Source: AG2 sp036493735
Lineage (GTDB): Bacteria; Gemmatimonadota; Gemmatimonadetes; Gemmatimonadales; Gemmatimonadaceae
Length of the DNA: 64,000 bases
Direction: 5' to 3'
Assembly (NCBI GenBank): GCA_036493735.1
Contig: DASXPH010000085.1
Coordinates: forward strand, 1 to 64,000
A program made the position numbers and the translations under genes. This document shows, one piece after another, positions 16,972 through 26,664 of this stretch (positions are counted from its first letter, which is position 1; each line of letters begins with the position of its first letter). A model generated the notes under the pieces. The model was not told the DNA's origin, did no database searches, and saw nothing but the letters and a program-made list of their open reading frames with translations.

Positions 16972-18201
16972 GTGCGCCGCGTCGTCGTCACCGGCATGGG
17001 TGTCGTCACGCCCATCGGACAGTCACTCGCCGATTTCTTCAGTTCGCTCGTCGAGAAGCGGTCTGGCATTCGACGCGTGCCCGATGCGCTGTACTCGGGA
17101 CCATCCGCACTCGTGGCGGGACTCATCGACTTCGACGCATCGGCGCTCTGGCCGCCACATCAAGCAGCGCAGTACGATCGCGTCACTCAGCTCGCGCTCA
17201 CTGCCGTTCGTCACGCGTTCGCCGACGCATCGCTCATCACGTCCAGCGACAGCACGCGACACGCCGGCGTCTACTGGGGCACTGGGCTCGGCGGCGCGGC
17301 GACAATCGAAGAGTCGTATCGCTTGCTGCATCTGGGCGGCGGGCGCGTGCGGCCGTCGAGCGTCGTCCTGGGCATGAACAACGCCGCCGCCGGCAACATC
17401 TCGATCGCCAATGGACTGCGTGGTCCACTGCTCAACGTCTCCACCGCGTGCTCGTCGTCAGCATCGAGCATTGGTGAAGCCTATCGCGCAATCAGAGCCG
17501 GCTATGCCGACATGATCGTCGCCGGCGGGTCGGAGGCGCTCGTCACCTATGGCAATCTGCGCGCGTGGGACGCGATGCAAGCGCTCGCGCATGCCGACGC
17601 CGACGATCCGTCGCGCAGTTGCAAGCCCTTCTCGAAGAATCGGCGCGGCATCGTGCTCGGCGAAGGCGCCGGCGCCCTCATTCTCGAGAGTGAGGAGCAT
17701 GCCGTGCGTCGCGGGGCGCGCGTGCACGCGGAGCTGGCCGGCTACGGCAATGCCGCCGACGCATTCCATATCTCGAAGCCGGACGCCGAGGGCCAGGCAC
17801 GCGCGATGTGCGCCGCGCTTGCCGAGGCGAAGCTACATCCGGGCGACGTGGGCTATGTCAACGCGCATGGGACGGCGACGATCGTCGGCGACGTCGTCGA
17901 GACGAGCGCGCTCAAGCGGGTCTTCGGCGTCGACGCGAGCTCGGTCGCCGTATCGTCGACCAAGGCACTCCATGGCCACCTGATGGGCGCGACTGGCGCG
18001 GTGGAGATGATCGCGGCGATCTGCGCCCTCGAGCAAGGCATCGCTCCACCGACGGCGCATCTCGACTGCCCCGATCCGGCATGCGATCTCGACTACCTGC
18101 CTAACGAAGCGCGCCCGCTGCAGAGCGACGCCGTGATGTCCAATTCCTTCGGCTTTGGCGGCATGAACGCCGTGCTCGTCGCTCGCCGCTACTTTAATTA
18201 A
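16972..18201 (+). CDS. Beta-ketoacyl-ACP synthase (FabF-like)
   Basis: A 409-residue condensing enzyme starting at GTG 16972, 7 bp after the ACP stop codon. The catalytic triad is visible: Cys160 in VSTACSSSASS, His299 in VNAHGTAT, and His334 in KALHGHLMGATGA with Lys331 before it. The N-terminal RRVVVTGMGVVTPIG and C-terminal SNSFGFGGMNAVLV are typical KAS II ends. It elongates an acyl chain on ACP, presumably to supply the acyl thioester for the next enzyme. Confidence 0.92.
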   Translation: MRRVVVTGMGVVTPIGQSLADFFSSLVEKRSGIRRVPDALYSGPSALVAGLIDFDASALWPPHQAAQYDRVTQLALTAVRHAFADASLITSSDSTRHAGVYWGTGLGGAATIEESYRLLHLGGGRVRPSSVVLGMNNAAAGNISIANGLRGPLLNVSTACSSSASSIGEAYRAIRAGYADMIVAGGSEALVTYGNLRAWDAMQALAHADADDPSRSCKPFSKNRRGIVLGEGAGALILESEEHAVRRGARVHAELAGYGNAADAFHISKPDAEGQARAMCAALAEAKLHPGDVGYVNAHGTATIVGDVVETSALKRVFGVDASSVAVSSTKALHGHLMGATGAVEMIAAICALEQGIAPPTAHLDCPDPACDLDYLPNEARPLQSDAVMSNSFGFGGMNAVLVARRYFN

Positions 18202-18214
18202 GAAGTCTCATACT

Positions 18215-19411
18215 GTGCGTGACTTGCTGGAGCTCCGCGCCTGGATGACGTCGCGTGACTCACAACGCGACGATGTGATTCCGGAGACGCTGCCCGACCC
18301 CACCTTCCGGAGCGATGGCCGGACGCTGATTTCGTTCAGCACGAACAACTATCTCGCGCTGGCGACAAGCCCCCGCATGAAAGCCCGGGCCCGCGCGGCG
18401 GTAGATCGTTACGGTGTCGGCAACTGCGAGTCCCGGCTGCTCGGCGGCAATCTCGAGTTGTACGAACGACTCGAAGCGCGTCTCGCCCAGGTGAAGCGAA
18501 AGGAATCGGCGCTCCTGTTCGCGACAGGCTACCTCGCGAACCTGAGCGTGCTGCCGGTCCTCGTGAAAGCCTCGAGTCTCGCCCGGGCCTTCGGTTACAC
18601 GCCTAGCCACAACTGGAAGCACGCCTACTTCACGGATGAGTTCAATCATCTGAGCATCCGCGAGGGCATTCGCGGATCGGGAGCGCCCACGTTCGCGTTT
18701 CGTCATCTGGACATGAATGACCTCGACGAGAAGCTCGGGCGCTCCGAGGCGCACGTCAAAATCATCGTCACCGACGGTGTTTTCAGTCAACACGGCGACG
18801 TCGTTCCGCTGCCGGAGATGCTCACGCTCGCTGAGCGACATGATGCCGTGATCTACATCGACGACGCCCACGGCACCGGTGTGCTCGGGTCAACGGGCGC
18901 TGGCACCGCGGAACATTTCGGAGTCGAGAGCGCGCGCCTCATTCAGATGGGTACGTTGAGCAAGGCATATGGTTGCATCGGCGGATTCATCGCCACCGAG
19001 TCGTACATCGCCGATATTCTCCGCATCGGCTGCTCTGCTTACGGATTCACCTCCACACTGCCGCCCGACCAGGCCGAAGCGGTACTGGAAGCAATCGACA
19101 TCGTCTGCGACGAACCCGAGCGACGACGGCGGTTGTGGGAAAATCAGCGACATTTCGTGTCGCGCCTCAACGCACGCGGTCTTACGCCGCTGTCCACCGC
19201 GACGCCCATCGTGCCCGTGCACGTCGGCGCCGAAAGCGAATGCCTGCGCGTCGCTGGCGGCATGCGCGCGTGTGGGTTTCACGTGGACGCGATCATGTTC
19301 CCCGCCATCGCGCCTGGTCAGAGCCGCTTGCGGTTCATCATGAACGCGCATCACAGCGTCGAGCAGATCGACGCCGCGGTGGACGTGCTCGCGCGGCTCA
19401 TGGCCGCCTGA
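18215..19411 (+). CDS. Alpha-oxoamine synthase (serine palmitoyltransferase/KBL/BioF family)
   Basis: A 398-residue fold-type I PLP enzyme starting at GTG 18215. PLP-binding features are DDAHGTGVLG (about 217-226) and the Schiff-base Lys250 in GTLSKAYGCIGGF; NNYLALATSP and NHLSIREG are also family motifs. The family condenses an amino acid with an acyl thioester and releases CO2. In this setting (dedicated ACP, KAS before it, reductase after it) a serine palmitoyltransferase-like role making a sphingoid base is the best guess. AONS (BioF), KBL or CqsA-like autoinducer synthesis are alternatives. Confidence 0.85.
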   Translation: MRDLLELRAWMTSRDSQRDDVIPETLPDPTFRSDGRTLISFSTNNYLALATSPRMKARARAAVDRYGVGNCESRLLGGNLELYERLEARLAQVKRKESALLFATGYLANLSVLPVLVKASSLARAFGYTPSHNWKHAYFTDEFNHLSIREGIRGSGAPTFAFRHLDMNDLDEKLGRSEAHVKIIVTDGVFSQHGDVVPLPEMLTLAERHDAVIYIDDAHGTGVLGSTGAGTAEHFGVESARLIQMGTLSKAYGCIGGFIATESYIADILRIGCSAYGFTSTLPPDQAEAVLEAIDIVCDEPERRRRLWENQRHFVSRLNARGLTPLSTATPIVPVHVGAESECLRVAGGMRACGFHVDAIMFPAIAPGQSRLRFIMNAHHSVEQIDAAVDVLARLMAA

Positions 19412-19430
19412 CGCCGCGCTGCGACGGCCG

Positions 19431-20399
19431 ATGAAAATCCTCGTCACCGGCGGCAACGGATTCATCGGCTCGACCGTGGTGCGGGATCTCGTCGCCGCGG
19501 GACACGAGGTTGTCTGCCTTCTCCGATCGACGAGCAACACCGAGCGTGTTGACGATCTCCCGATCGCGCGCGCGGTGGGTGACGTTTGCGATCTGGCGTC
19601 GGTGCGGGCTGCGATGCTCGGCTGCGCCGCGACCATTCATCTCGCCGCCCCAGGCGGCTGGGGAAGCGACGACCCGTCGGTGCTCCGGCAGGTGATCGAG
19701 GGCGGGACGGAGAATGTCTTGAACGCTGCCGCCGAGCGCCGCGGCCATCGCGTGGTTCACGTCTCGAGCACCGCGGCGATCAACGGCTCGGAGCGGCCGC
19801 GTGTGTTCGATGAACGAGCGCCGTTCACGCTCCGCGATCCCGCGCTGCACTACGCCCACGCAAAGCATCGCGCCGAGCGGATCGCGATTCGCGCGAGCGA
19901 GCGCGGCGTACCGGTGGTGATCGTCAACCCGGCGGAGGTCTACGGCGCGAACGATACCGCGTTAGGCACGGCCGGGAATCTTGCGGACTTCGTGACGTCG
20001 TCGCCAGTGCTGGTCTGTCGCGGCGGCACGAGCGTGGTTCATGTCGCGGACGTCTCGGCAGGGATCATTCGCGCGCTGCAGGGTGGCCGGAGTGGCGAGC
20101 GGTACATATTCGGCGGTGAGAATCTGACGGTCCGTGATCTTGCGCGTCTCGTGCTCGAGCTGGTGAATCGCCGCGCGCCAGTCGTCATGGTGCCCCGGAG
20201 CGCCGCGCGACTGGGCACGAAGCTGGCCGTTCGATTCGGCGTGCCGTTGCCGTTCAACCCGCACGTCGTTCCGTACGCGACGCGCTACTGGTTCATGGAC
20301 AGTAGCAAGGCGCAACGCGAGCTCGGTCTGCGATTCCGGAGCGCCCGGGAGACGATCGCGTCCACCCTCGATTGGATGAGACAACGGTCGTTGATCTGA
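19431..20399 (+). CDS. NAD-dependent epimerase/dehydratase (extended SDR), CerR-like candidate
   Basis: A 322-residue extended SDR with the Rossmann motif TGGNGFIG at 6-13 and catalytic Tyr141/Lys145 in YAHAK. VVHVSSTAA is the usual serine strand and NPAEVYG the usual downstream motif. In bacterial sphingolipid clusters an SDR of this type (CerR) reduces 3-oxosphinganine, so the gene fits as the step after the alpha-oxoamine synthase. The stop codon abuts the stop codon of the convergent ADOP gene with no gap and no hairpin. Confidence 0.8.
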   Translation: MKILVTGGNGFIGSTVVRDLVAAGHEVVCLLRSTSNTERVDDLPIARAVGDVCDLASVRAAMLGCAATIHLAAPGGWGSDDPSVLRQVIEGGTENVLNAAAERRGHRVVHVSSTAAINGSERPRVFDERAPFTLRDPALHYAHAKHRAERIAIRASERGVPVVIVNPAEVYGANDTALGTAGNLADFVTSSPVLVCRGGTSVVHVADVSAGIIRALQGGRSGERYIFGGENLTVRDLARLVLELVNRRAPVVMVPRSAARLGTKLAVRFGVPLPFNPHVVPYATRYWFMDSSKAQRELGLRFRSARETIASTLDWMRQRSLI

Positions 20400-22835
20400 T
20401 CACGCGTCGCGTCGCAAAGCAATGGCTGGGTCCACGCGGGTTGCGCGCCGCGCTGGCAGGTAGCTGCCCGCGAGCGCGGACGATATCAGCACGGCGACCG
20501 CGGCGCCGAATGCCGCTGGATCGTTAGGCGACAGCTGCGTCAAGAGATGCGCCATGACATGTGTCATGAGCACGGCACCGGCGATGCCGATCACGATGCC
20601 GATCGCCACGAATCGCATCGCGCCCCCGAGCACACCGCGCAAAATGTCGGGCGACTGCGCGCCGAGGGCGGTGCGCACGCCGATCTCGTGCGTGCGCTGA
20701 GCGACCGTGTACGATATCACGCCGTGAATGCCGATCGCGGCGAGCAGGAGAGCGACGAAGGCAAAGGCGCCCATCATCTCGCTCGTGAGTCGCTGGGGAG
20801 AGAGCGACGTGCTGCGCAGATGCTCCAGCGTGAAGACGCTACCCGGTGCCACTGTCGGCGCCACGGACGCGATCGCGCGCTCGATGCGCGGCGTTATCGC
20901 CGCGGGATCTTCCTTCGTGCGGACAACGAGCGACATCGTCCGCCACGGGTGCGCTTGCGTGACCGGCACGTAGTATGTCGGCACAGCCGATGGCCCGACG
21001 TTCGGGTTGAAGCGCACGTCGCCGACGACGCCCACCACCGTCGACATCGTGGTGTCGTTGCAGGCGCAGCCGATCCGCTGGCCGAGCGCGCTCCGTCCCG
21101 GCCAGTACGCATGTGCCATCGACTCGCTCACGACGATTACCGAGGACGACGTCGAATCGTCGAGGGCCGTGAATAAGCGTCCGCTCAACAAGGGAATACT
21201 CATCGTCGAGAAATAGCCGGACGTCACAAGCTGCGAGCGTGGCGACCGCGCCGGGTCGCTGCGTGTGGGGCGCGGCTCTCCCGCGAGAAAGATGCGTGAC
21301 CGGTAGTCGCCCCACTCGGGCGGCAGCATCGTCGTGAATGCCGCGTCTGCGACGCCAGGCTCGGCGCGCACCGCCGCGAGCACTCCGTCGTACATCGCCT
21401 CGGCAGCCGACGTCGAACGGTATCGCGCGATGGGCGCCGTGAGCTGCATCGTGACCGCGTGGTCCACCCGATAGCCAGACGGCTCGCTTGCGAGCATTCT
21501 GAATCCACGCACCGTCACGATCGTTCCGGCGAGCATGGTGAGCGCCAGCGCCATCTCGGCGCTCACGAGCAGACCGCGCAATCGATTGCGCCCACGACTC
21601 GGCGAGGCGCTCCGGCCCCCCTCGCTCAGCGCCTGCTGCGGATCGGCGCGACTCGCGACGAGCGCCGGCACGAGTCCGACAATGAGCGCGGTAGCGATCG
21701 AGACGACGGCCGTGAACGCGAGTACGCTGGCGCTCAATTCCATACGCGTCCAACCGGGATTGAGACGCGCCTGCTCGGCGGGAAGAATCGTTCGCACCGC
21801 CGCGAGGCCCCACACGGCGACGAGCGTTCCCAGTGCGCCGCCAGCGACTGCGAGCAGCAGTGACTCGGCGAGCTGCTGTCGCACGATGTCGCCGCGTGAA
21901 GCACCCAATGCAACGCGGACGGCGACTTCACGAGCACGCGTCGTGGCGCGCGCGAGCAGCAGATTGGCGACGTTCGCGCACGCGATGAGCAGGACGAGCG
22001 CGACCGCAACAAGCTCCGCCAGCATCAACGGGCGAGGATGCTGGCCATAGAAGGCGTCCGCCGATTCAGCCCGCATGTCCCACTTGCCGTCGTCTTCCGG
22101 GTATTCGCGCTGAAGCTGCTGCATGATGCCGTGTACATCAGCGTTGGCGCGAGCGATCGAGACATCGGGACGAAGGCGCGCGAGCACGCCGAGCAGCGTG
22201 CGTCCATCACGGTCACGTCCAAAGCTGCCGGCAAGCGATAATGGAGACCACAATTCGGCGCCCGGCGGGAAGACGAAGCCTGGTGGCATCACGCCAACGA
22301 TCGTCCGGGGCACGTCGTTGATGCGCACGATGCGACCGAGAACTCCCGGGTCGGCGGCGAAGCGTCGCCGCCAGAGTCCGTCGCTCAGGATGATGACGTT
22401 CGGCGAATCGGTGTAGCGCGCGTCGTCATCAGTGAACACGCGACCCATCGCGGGATGCACGCCAAGTATATGGAAGTAGCTCGGCGTGACGCGGAAACCG
22501 GAGACGCGCTCCGGCTCGTCGATACCGGTGAGACTGGACTCGAGATCCCTGAAGGCGGCAAGCTCACTGAAGCTGCGATTCCGCTGTACCAGATCGACAT
22601 AGTTCGCCGGAGCCATCTCGGCCTCGTCGGGCCTCGGTCGCGCCGGAGGGACTTCGGTGACAATAACAAGCCCTGCGGGATCCGGCGTCGGCACCGGATG
22701 CAGCACTAGCGCAGCCGTGACGCTATAGACGACGGTCGTGCCACCGATACCGAGTGCGAGACAGAGCACCGCGGCGGTGGCCAGGCCTTTGGCGCGGATC
22801 ATCGCGCGTGCGGCCAATCGGAGGTCGTCGAGCAT
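20400..22835 (-). CDS. ADOP-type ABC transporter permease (MacB/FtsX fold)
   Basis: An 811-residue permease. ATG 22835 (MLDDLRLAARAM) is chosen, as in the ADOP family (acidobacterial duplicated orphan permease); the longer reading is not conserved-looking. Two MacB_PCD plus FtsX units are visible: a first helix at LATAAVLCLALGIGGTTVV, FtsX motifs REVAVRVALGASRGDI and THEIGVRTALGAQSPDI, and four helices after each. There is no ATPase domain and none beside it. ADOP proteins are abundant in Acidobacteria and Gemmatimonadota; the substrate is unknown. Confidence 0.88.
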   Translation of the reverse strand: MLDDLRLAARAMIRAKGLATAAVLCLALGIGGTTVVYSVTAALVLHPVPTPDPAGLVIVTEVPPARPRPDEAEMAPANYVDLVQRNRSFSELAAFRDLESSLTGIDEPERVSGFRVTPSYFHILGVHPAMGRVFTDDDARYTDSPNVIILSDGLWRRRFAADPGVLGRIVRINDVPRTIVGVMPPGFVFPPGAELWSPLSLAGSFGRDRDGRTLLGVLARLRPDVSIARANADVHGIMQQLQREYPEDDGKWDMRAESADAFYGQHPRPLMLAELVAVALVLLIACANVANLLLARATTRAREVAVRVALGASRGDIVRQQLAESLLLAVAGGALGTLVAVWGLAAVRTILPAEQARLNPGWTRMELSASVLAFTAVVSIATALIVGLVPALVASRADPQQALSEGGRSASPSRGRNRLRGLLVSAEMALALTMLAGTIVTVRGFRMLASEPSGYRVDHAVTMQLTAPIARYRSTSAAEAMYDGVLAAVRAEPGVADAAFTTMLPPEWGDYRSRIFLAGEPRPTRSDPARSPRSQLVTSGYFSTMSIPLLSGRLFTALDDSTSSSVIVVSESMAHAYWPGRSALGQRIGCACNDTTMSTVVGVVGDVRFNPNVGPSAVPTYYVPVTQAHPWRTMSLVVRTKEDPAAITPRIERAIASVAPTVAPGSVFTLEHLRSTSLSPQRLTSEMMGAFAFVALLLAAIGIHGVISYTVAQRTHEIGVRTALGAQSPDILRGVLGGAMRFVAIGIVIGIAGAVLMTHVMAHLLTQLSPNDPAAFGAAVAVLISSALAGSYLPARRATRVDPAIALRRDA

Positions 22836-23053
22836 ATGCAGGTCCCAGCGCTGAGCGGTGGTCGGAGTCGGGCGGAAGACTGGTAAGAAGCGTGCCCCAC
22901 ATGGTCCGACGTCAAGTGCGTGGACCACAACGCGTTGACACTCGCCTTAGCCAATACGTCAGATCGGTACTGTTCGCGTGTGGGACGGTCGTCTCGGAAA
23001 CGGGCACCGGCGAGGGCATCGTAAGAACGCTCGTGAATCTCGTTATGCCGCGG

Positions 23054-23923
23054 CTATCGCGCGCGGACACGATCGAGCACGAAGTGGATCGCCATTTCGA
23101 CGAGCGCCGGTTCGTCGTCCTGAATGCCATGGCCGCTGTGGGAAGTCTCGATGTGGATGCCGTCGCGCGAGCGACGAAACCATTCGTCGTGGAGCGCGCG
23201 CCATACCTCGTGTCCACGCGCTGTGCCGTTCACGTACGGCGCCGCCTCGTCGGACCGCATGCTCGTGAGCACGGCGATGGGGATGTCGGGCAGTGGCCGA
23301 AGTCCTGGTACTGTGCCCGCCGCCTGAATCGCGACCGTCTCGCGGATCTCGGCTGCTTCGGCTCCGGGTGATTTGTGCGCGAGCACCGAGTCGTAGTACT
23401 GCTGGAACTTGCGGGGATAATTGCTGTCGAGCGTTCCGTAGCGCTTCACCTGCTGCTCATGGGTGCCGTCGACGAGCACGAGCCCGGCGACTTCGCTCGG
23501 ATAGAGCGATGTATAGAGCCGCGCGATCAGGCTGCCGTACGATCGCGCGACGAGTATGTACGGCGGCGCGATCCCAAGATGATGCAACAGCTCGTGCAAG
23601 TCCGCCGCTGCGTGGGGCACCGAGTGATCAGCCGGCCCCGGATCGGAGCGCCCGAAACCGGCGCGAGAGTAGGCGACGACGGTCGTGTACGGCGAGATCG
23701 TATGCCACATCGGGATCCACACATCGAGCGAGTCGGCGAGGCCGGTCTCGAACACCACGGCGGGGCCGCCTGCGCCGCCGCGGATGGCATCGAGCCGGTG
23801 GTCCCCGACAGAGACGAGCGTATGCGTCTGTGCTCGTATCGTAACAAATGGCGCGGCACTGAGCGCGCCGGACAGCAGCAACGCCGACGTGTGCCTAACG
23901 AGCATCGGATTGCATCGGTTCAT
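23054..23923 (-). CDS. Exported alpha/beta hydrolase
   Basis: A 289-residue protein from ATG 23923 (an alternative ATG lies three codons earlier). A signal peptide ends near IRA-Q. The fold markers are AVVFETGLADS (oxyanion region), SRAGFGRSDPGP, the nucleophile elbow VARSYGS (Ser; Ala-Arg replaces the usual Gly-His), VLVDGTHEQQ and the catalytic His in SHSGHGIQ. Specificity is not predictable. The start overlaps the stop codon of the upstream lipoprotein gene, so they are probably one operon. Confidence 0.82.
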   Translation of the reverse strand: MNRCNPMLVRHTSALLLSGALSAAPFVTIRAQTHTLVSVGDHRLDAIRGGAGGPAVVFETGLADSLDVWIPMWHTISPYTTVVAYSRAGFGRSDPGPADHSVPHAAADLHELLHHLGIAPPYILVARSYGSLIARLYTSLYPSEVAGLVLVDGTHEQQVKRYGTLDSNYPRKFQQYYDSVLAHKSPGAEAAEIRETVAIQAAGTVPGLRPLPDIPIAVLTSMRSDEAAPYVNGTARGHEVWRALHDEWFRRSRDGIHIETSHSGHGIQDDEPALVEMAIHFVLDRVRAR

Positions 23924-23925
23924 GG

Positions 23926-24537
23926 CTAGCACGCTGCGCTGTAAGCCTTCGCGAGACCTTGCGACCGTCTCTTATCCACAAATCCGTCGAGTGTCCAGTC
24001 GGCACACGCGTACACCCGAACGTTCCCGGCGTTCACCCGCGCGGGAATGATCCTGCCGTCCGATAGATGGATGTCCTTGGTGGATGCTTTGCCGGTAATT
24101 CGAAATGCTACGAGCGTGTGGCTCGGATCGATCGTCGCCGAGCGCGGCAGGGCGAATCGCATGGCTGGCAACCGACGCGTTTCGCCGAGCCTCAGTGAGT
24201 CCGCAACGCGAATGGAGTCGCTCTCGGCGACGGCAGTCCACGGCGACGTCGTCGGATCTCGACTGACGCCAGGCGCGGCAGTCGTGAGCAAGGCGGTGAT
24301 ATAGAGATTGCTCATGCCTGCAGGGGCGGTTGCTGGCTGGAGGCCCGGCGCCGAGATCGAGCCACTATCGATCAATATGGCGATACTATCCGGACGGGAT
24401 AGCAACTGACCCAACGACACCGCCAGCCTCGCCGTGGGTGAATAGTCGCTCGATTCCGACGAGACGTTGGACCCCGATCCAATTCTCGCGCGTGATGCGC
24501 CGCAGCCGCACAAGAGCACGGCTGCCGCGCTAGCCAC
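23926..24537 (-). CDS. Probable lipoprotein of unknown function
   Basis: About 203 residues from GTG 24537; the start is uncertain because the open frame reaches 24693, inside the upstream YCII gene. A hydrophobic stretch AAAVLLCGCGAS contains two possible lipid-acceptor cysteines. The rest has no domain I recognise: a LAVSLGQLLSRPDSIAILIDSG region, a Thr/Pro-rich middle and a Cys as the last residue. It sits between the YCII gene and the hydrolase on one strand. Confidence 0.55.
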   Translation of the reverse strand: MASAAAVLLCGCGASRARIGSGSNVSSESSDYSPTARLAVSLGQLLSRPDSIAILIDSGSISAPGLQPATAPAGMSNLYITALLTTAAPGVSRDPTTSPWTAVAESDSIRVADSLRLGETRRLPAMRFALPRSATIDPSHTLVAFRITGKASTKDIHLSDGRIIPARVNAGNVRVYACADWTLDGFVDKRRSQGLAKAYSAAC

Positions 24538-24575
24538 CGAAAGGTTTAGCGTATTCTCGCAACTCCTCCGAGCCG

Positions 24576-24962
24576 TTAGGCGCGCGCCGTCGCCTCGCCG
24601 AGGGTGCCGTGCACACCGTCCGGCGGCGCGACGTAGATCTGCCGCAGCTCGCACTCGCCGTCGCCGCCGGCGACTTCCATGAAGACCTTGCACAGCTCGA
24701 TCGCGTGCTCCTTCGAGCGCGCCTCCAGCAGCGCGAAGCCGGCGATGAGCTCCTTCGATTCCGTGAACGGGCCGTCAGTGACGGTCACGCGCTTTCCCGT
24801 TTTGCGCACCCGCGCGCCGAGAGCGCTCGGCAAACAACCCTCGGTCGCGATGAGCTCGCCCGACTTCGTCATCTTCTCGATGAGCGCACCCATCCGGGCG
24901 ATCTCTTCCTCACTGGGTGGAACGTTGGTCTCCGGCGTCTTCCAAATCGACAGGAACCGCAT
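24576..24962 (-). CDS. YCII-related domain protein
   Basis: A 128-residue protein with the YCII-related (PF03795) pattern: MRFLSIWKTPE at the start, GALIEKMTKSGELIATEG, VTVTDGPFTESKELIAGFALLEARS, and a C-terminal EVRQIY-like strand (ELRQIYVAP). Such proteins are often near ECF sigma factors and resemble small ferredoxin-fold enzymes; no ECF gene is in this window. Its stop codon TAA forms part of the recurrent CCTAACG word. Confidence 0.8.
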   Translation of the reverse strand: MRFLSIWKTPETNVPPSEEEIARMGALIEKMTKSGELIATEGCLPSALGARVRKTGKRVTVTDGPFTESKELIAGFALLEARSKEHAIELCKVFMEVAGGDGECELRQIYVAPPDGVHGTLGEATARA

Positions 24963-25046
24963 GGGATGTCCTCGTGTTGGGGTTCATACAGGCGTCGAAC
25001 CAGTCCGGGCGAAATCGACAAATCCTACGTCCGCGGATCGACAATC

Positions 25047-26432
25047 TCAGCTTGACGGGCGCTGGCCGTCGCCGGCATAGAGTGAGACCGTGACTTTCCC
25101 CGGTGGAGCGACCGCATCGACGATCTCCACGCGCACACGTCGAACAGCGGTCGGAGTGACGCGGTCGAGCTTTCGATAGCCAATCGTCGTGCCTCGGCTG
25201 AGCGGCTGCCATGCGCCGCCGGCCGATCCGAGCACCGAGTAACGGGCCACGGCTTGCCCCTGCGTCACGTCCTCGCGGAGATCGGCGATCGCGATCGTGC
25301 GGGTTTGTCCAAGGTCGATGTCGAGGAATGCAGTGCGTGGACCAGTGCCTCGCCAATCCTGCGAACGACCGCGCGCGAGATCCTCGGCAAAGAGAGATGT
25401 GAGACGCCGGCGCATCGCGATCAGGTTGGCAACGTCTCGCTCGTGCAGCTTGCCGGCGCGCGTCGGTGGCACGTTCAACAGGAGCTTCGAGTTTCGGCCC
25501 ACCGAGGTGAAATAGAGATCGACCAGCGCGTCGCTGTTCTTCACCCGATCGTCTTCGCCGGCGTGATAGAACCAGCCGGGCCGGATCGAGACGTCCGTCT
25601 CGCCCGGGCGCCACACGCTCCCCTCGGGATCGCCGTGCTGGAGCATGTCCATCACGGCGTCGCCGCTCGCACCGGGATAGGGCACGACCTTTGGATCGAC
25701 GGTCGACCAGTTGGTGTCGGCGGCGAGACCGCGCTCGTTGCCGATCCAACGCACGTCCGGTCCCGCGTCGGAGAACATGACGGCTTCGGGCTGGTGTCGC
25801 CTGACGAGCCCCCAGATTCGTGGCCAGTCGTAGACCTGGTGGCGGCCGTTGGGACCCTCGCCGTTGGCGCCATCGAACCAGAGCTCGCGCAGCGGGCCGT
25901 AGTTGGTGAGCAGCTCGGTGAGCTGGGCGCAATAGAGATCGTTGTAACGCGCCGAGTCGCCGTACGATGGCTCGTGCCGATCCCACGGCGACAGATAGAG
26001 GCCCGTCCCCAGGCCTTCGGCCCGGCAGGCGTCGACGAGCTCCCGCACCACGTCCCCCTGTCCACCGCGCCAAGGACTGCTGGCGACGGAATGCGTCGTC
26101 GTTTTCGTCGGCCACAGACAGAATCCATCGTGATGCTTTGCGGTGAGGATGAGCACCCGGAATCCTGCCTCACGCGCCGTGCGCGCCCACTGCCGTGCGT
26201 CGAGCTCGTTAGGTGCGAAGATCGCCGGCTCCTCGCGGCCGTCGCCCCACTCGCGATCGGTGAAGGTGTTCACGCCGAAGTGGAGGAACATCGCCAGCTC
26301 GTCGCGCTGCCATGCCACTTGCGGAGCCGACGGTCGCGGGCGGACCAGGGTTGGCGCCGATTCAGCAAACAATGAGCGTCTGGCTACGAACGCCGTGCCG
26401 AGGCTAGCGAGGAAGTGGCGCCGGGATGGCAT
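25047..26432 (-). CDS. GH29 alpha-L-fucosidase with a Tat-like signal
   Basis: A 461-residue protein. The N-terminus SRRHFLASLG is Tat-like. The GH29 core shows MFLHFGVNTFTDREWGDG, LILTAKHHDGFCLWP and the nucleophile region ELWFDGANGEG (Asp187). The last 100 residues look like a galactose-binding/discoidin-type module (DIDLGQTRTIAIADLRED). It would release fucose from glycans in the periplasm or outside the cell. It stands alone but near a SusC/SusD pair that could import products (inference). Confidence 0.9.
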   Translation of the reverse strand: MPSRRHFLASLGTAFVARRSLFAESAPTLVRPRPSAPQVAWQRDELAMFLHFGVNTFTDREWGDGREEPAIFAPNELDARQWARTAREAGFRVLILTAKHHDGFCLWPTKTTTHSVASSPWRGGQGDVVRELVDACRAEGLGTGLYLSPWDRHEPSYGDSARYNDLYCAQLTELLTNYGPLRELWFDGANGEGPNGRHQVYDWPRIWGLVRRHQPEAVMFSDAGPDVRWIGNERGLAADTNWSTVDPKVVPYPGASGDAVMDMLQHGDPEGSVWRPGETDVSIRPGWFYHAGEDDRVKNSDALVDLYFTSVGRNSKLLLNVPPTRAGKLHERDVANLIAMRRRLTSLFAEDLARGRSQDWRGTGPRTAFLDIDLGQTRTIAIADLREDVTQGQAVARYSVLGSAGGAWQPLSRGTTIGYRKLDRVTPTAVRRVRVEIVDAVAPPGKVTVSLYAGDGQRPSS

Positions 26433-26664
26433 GTTGGTTTGCGGGCAAGAATGACATTACGAGAGATCTCGGAAGCGCAAGCCAGCTCGGCCCCGCACGT
26501 AGGTTCCAGCGTGCTCCCGACGCGTTGTTGTGCTTCCAATCGTCCTGATCATCGTCGTCGGAGCCGAAGGCTGCAAGCAACGTCCGCAGCCGAGACGGTT
26601 CTTTAGCATTGACGTGGCACGTGCTCTGCCGCGCCTGACTCACGGGGAGCAGGAGGAGGTTGCC

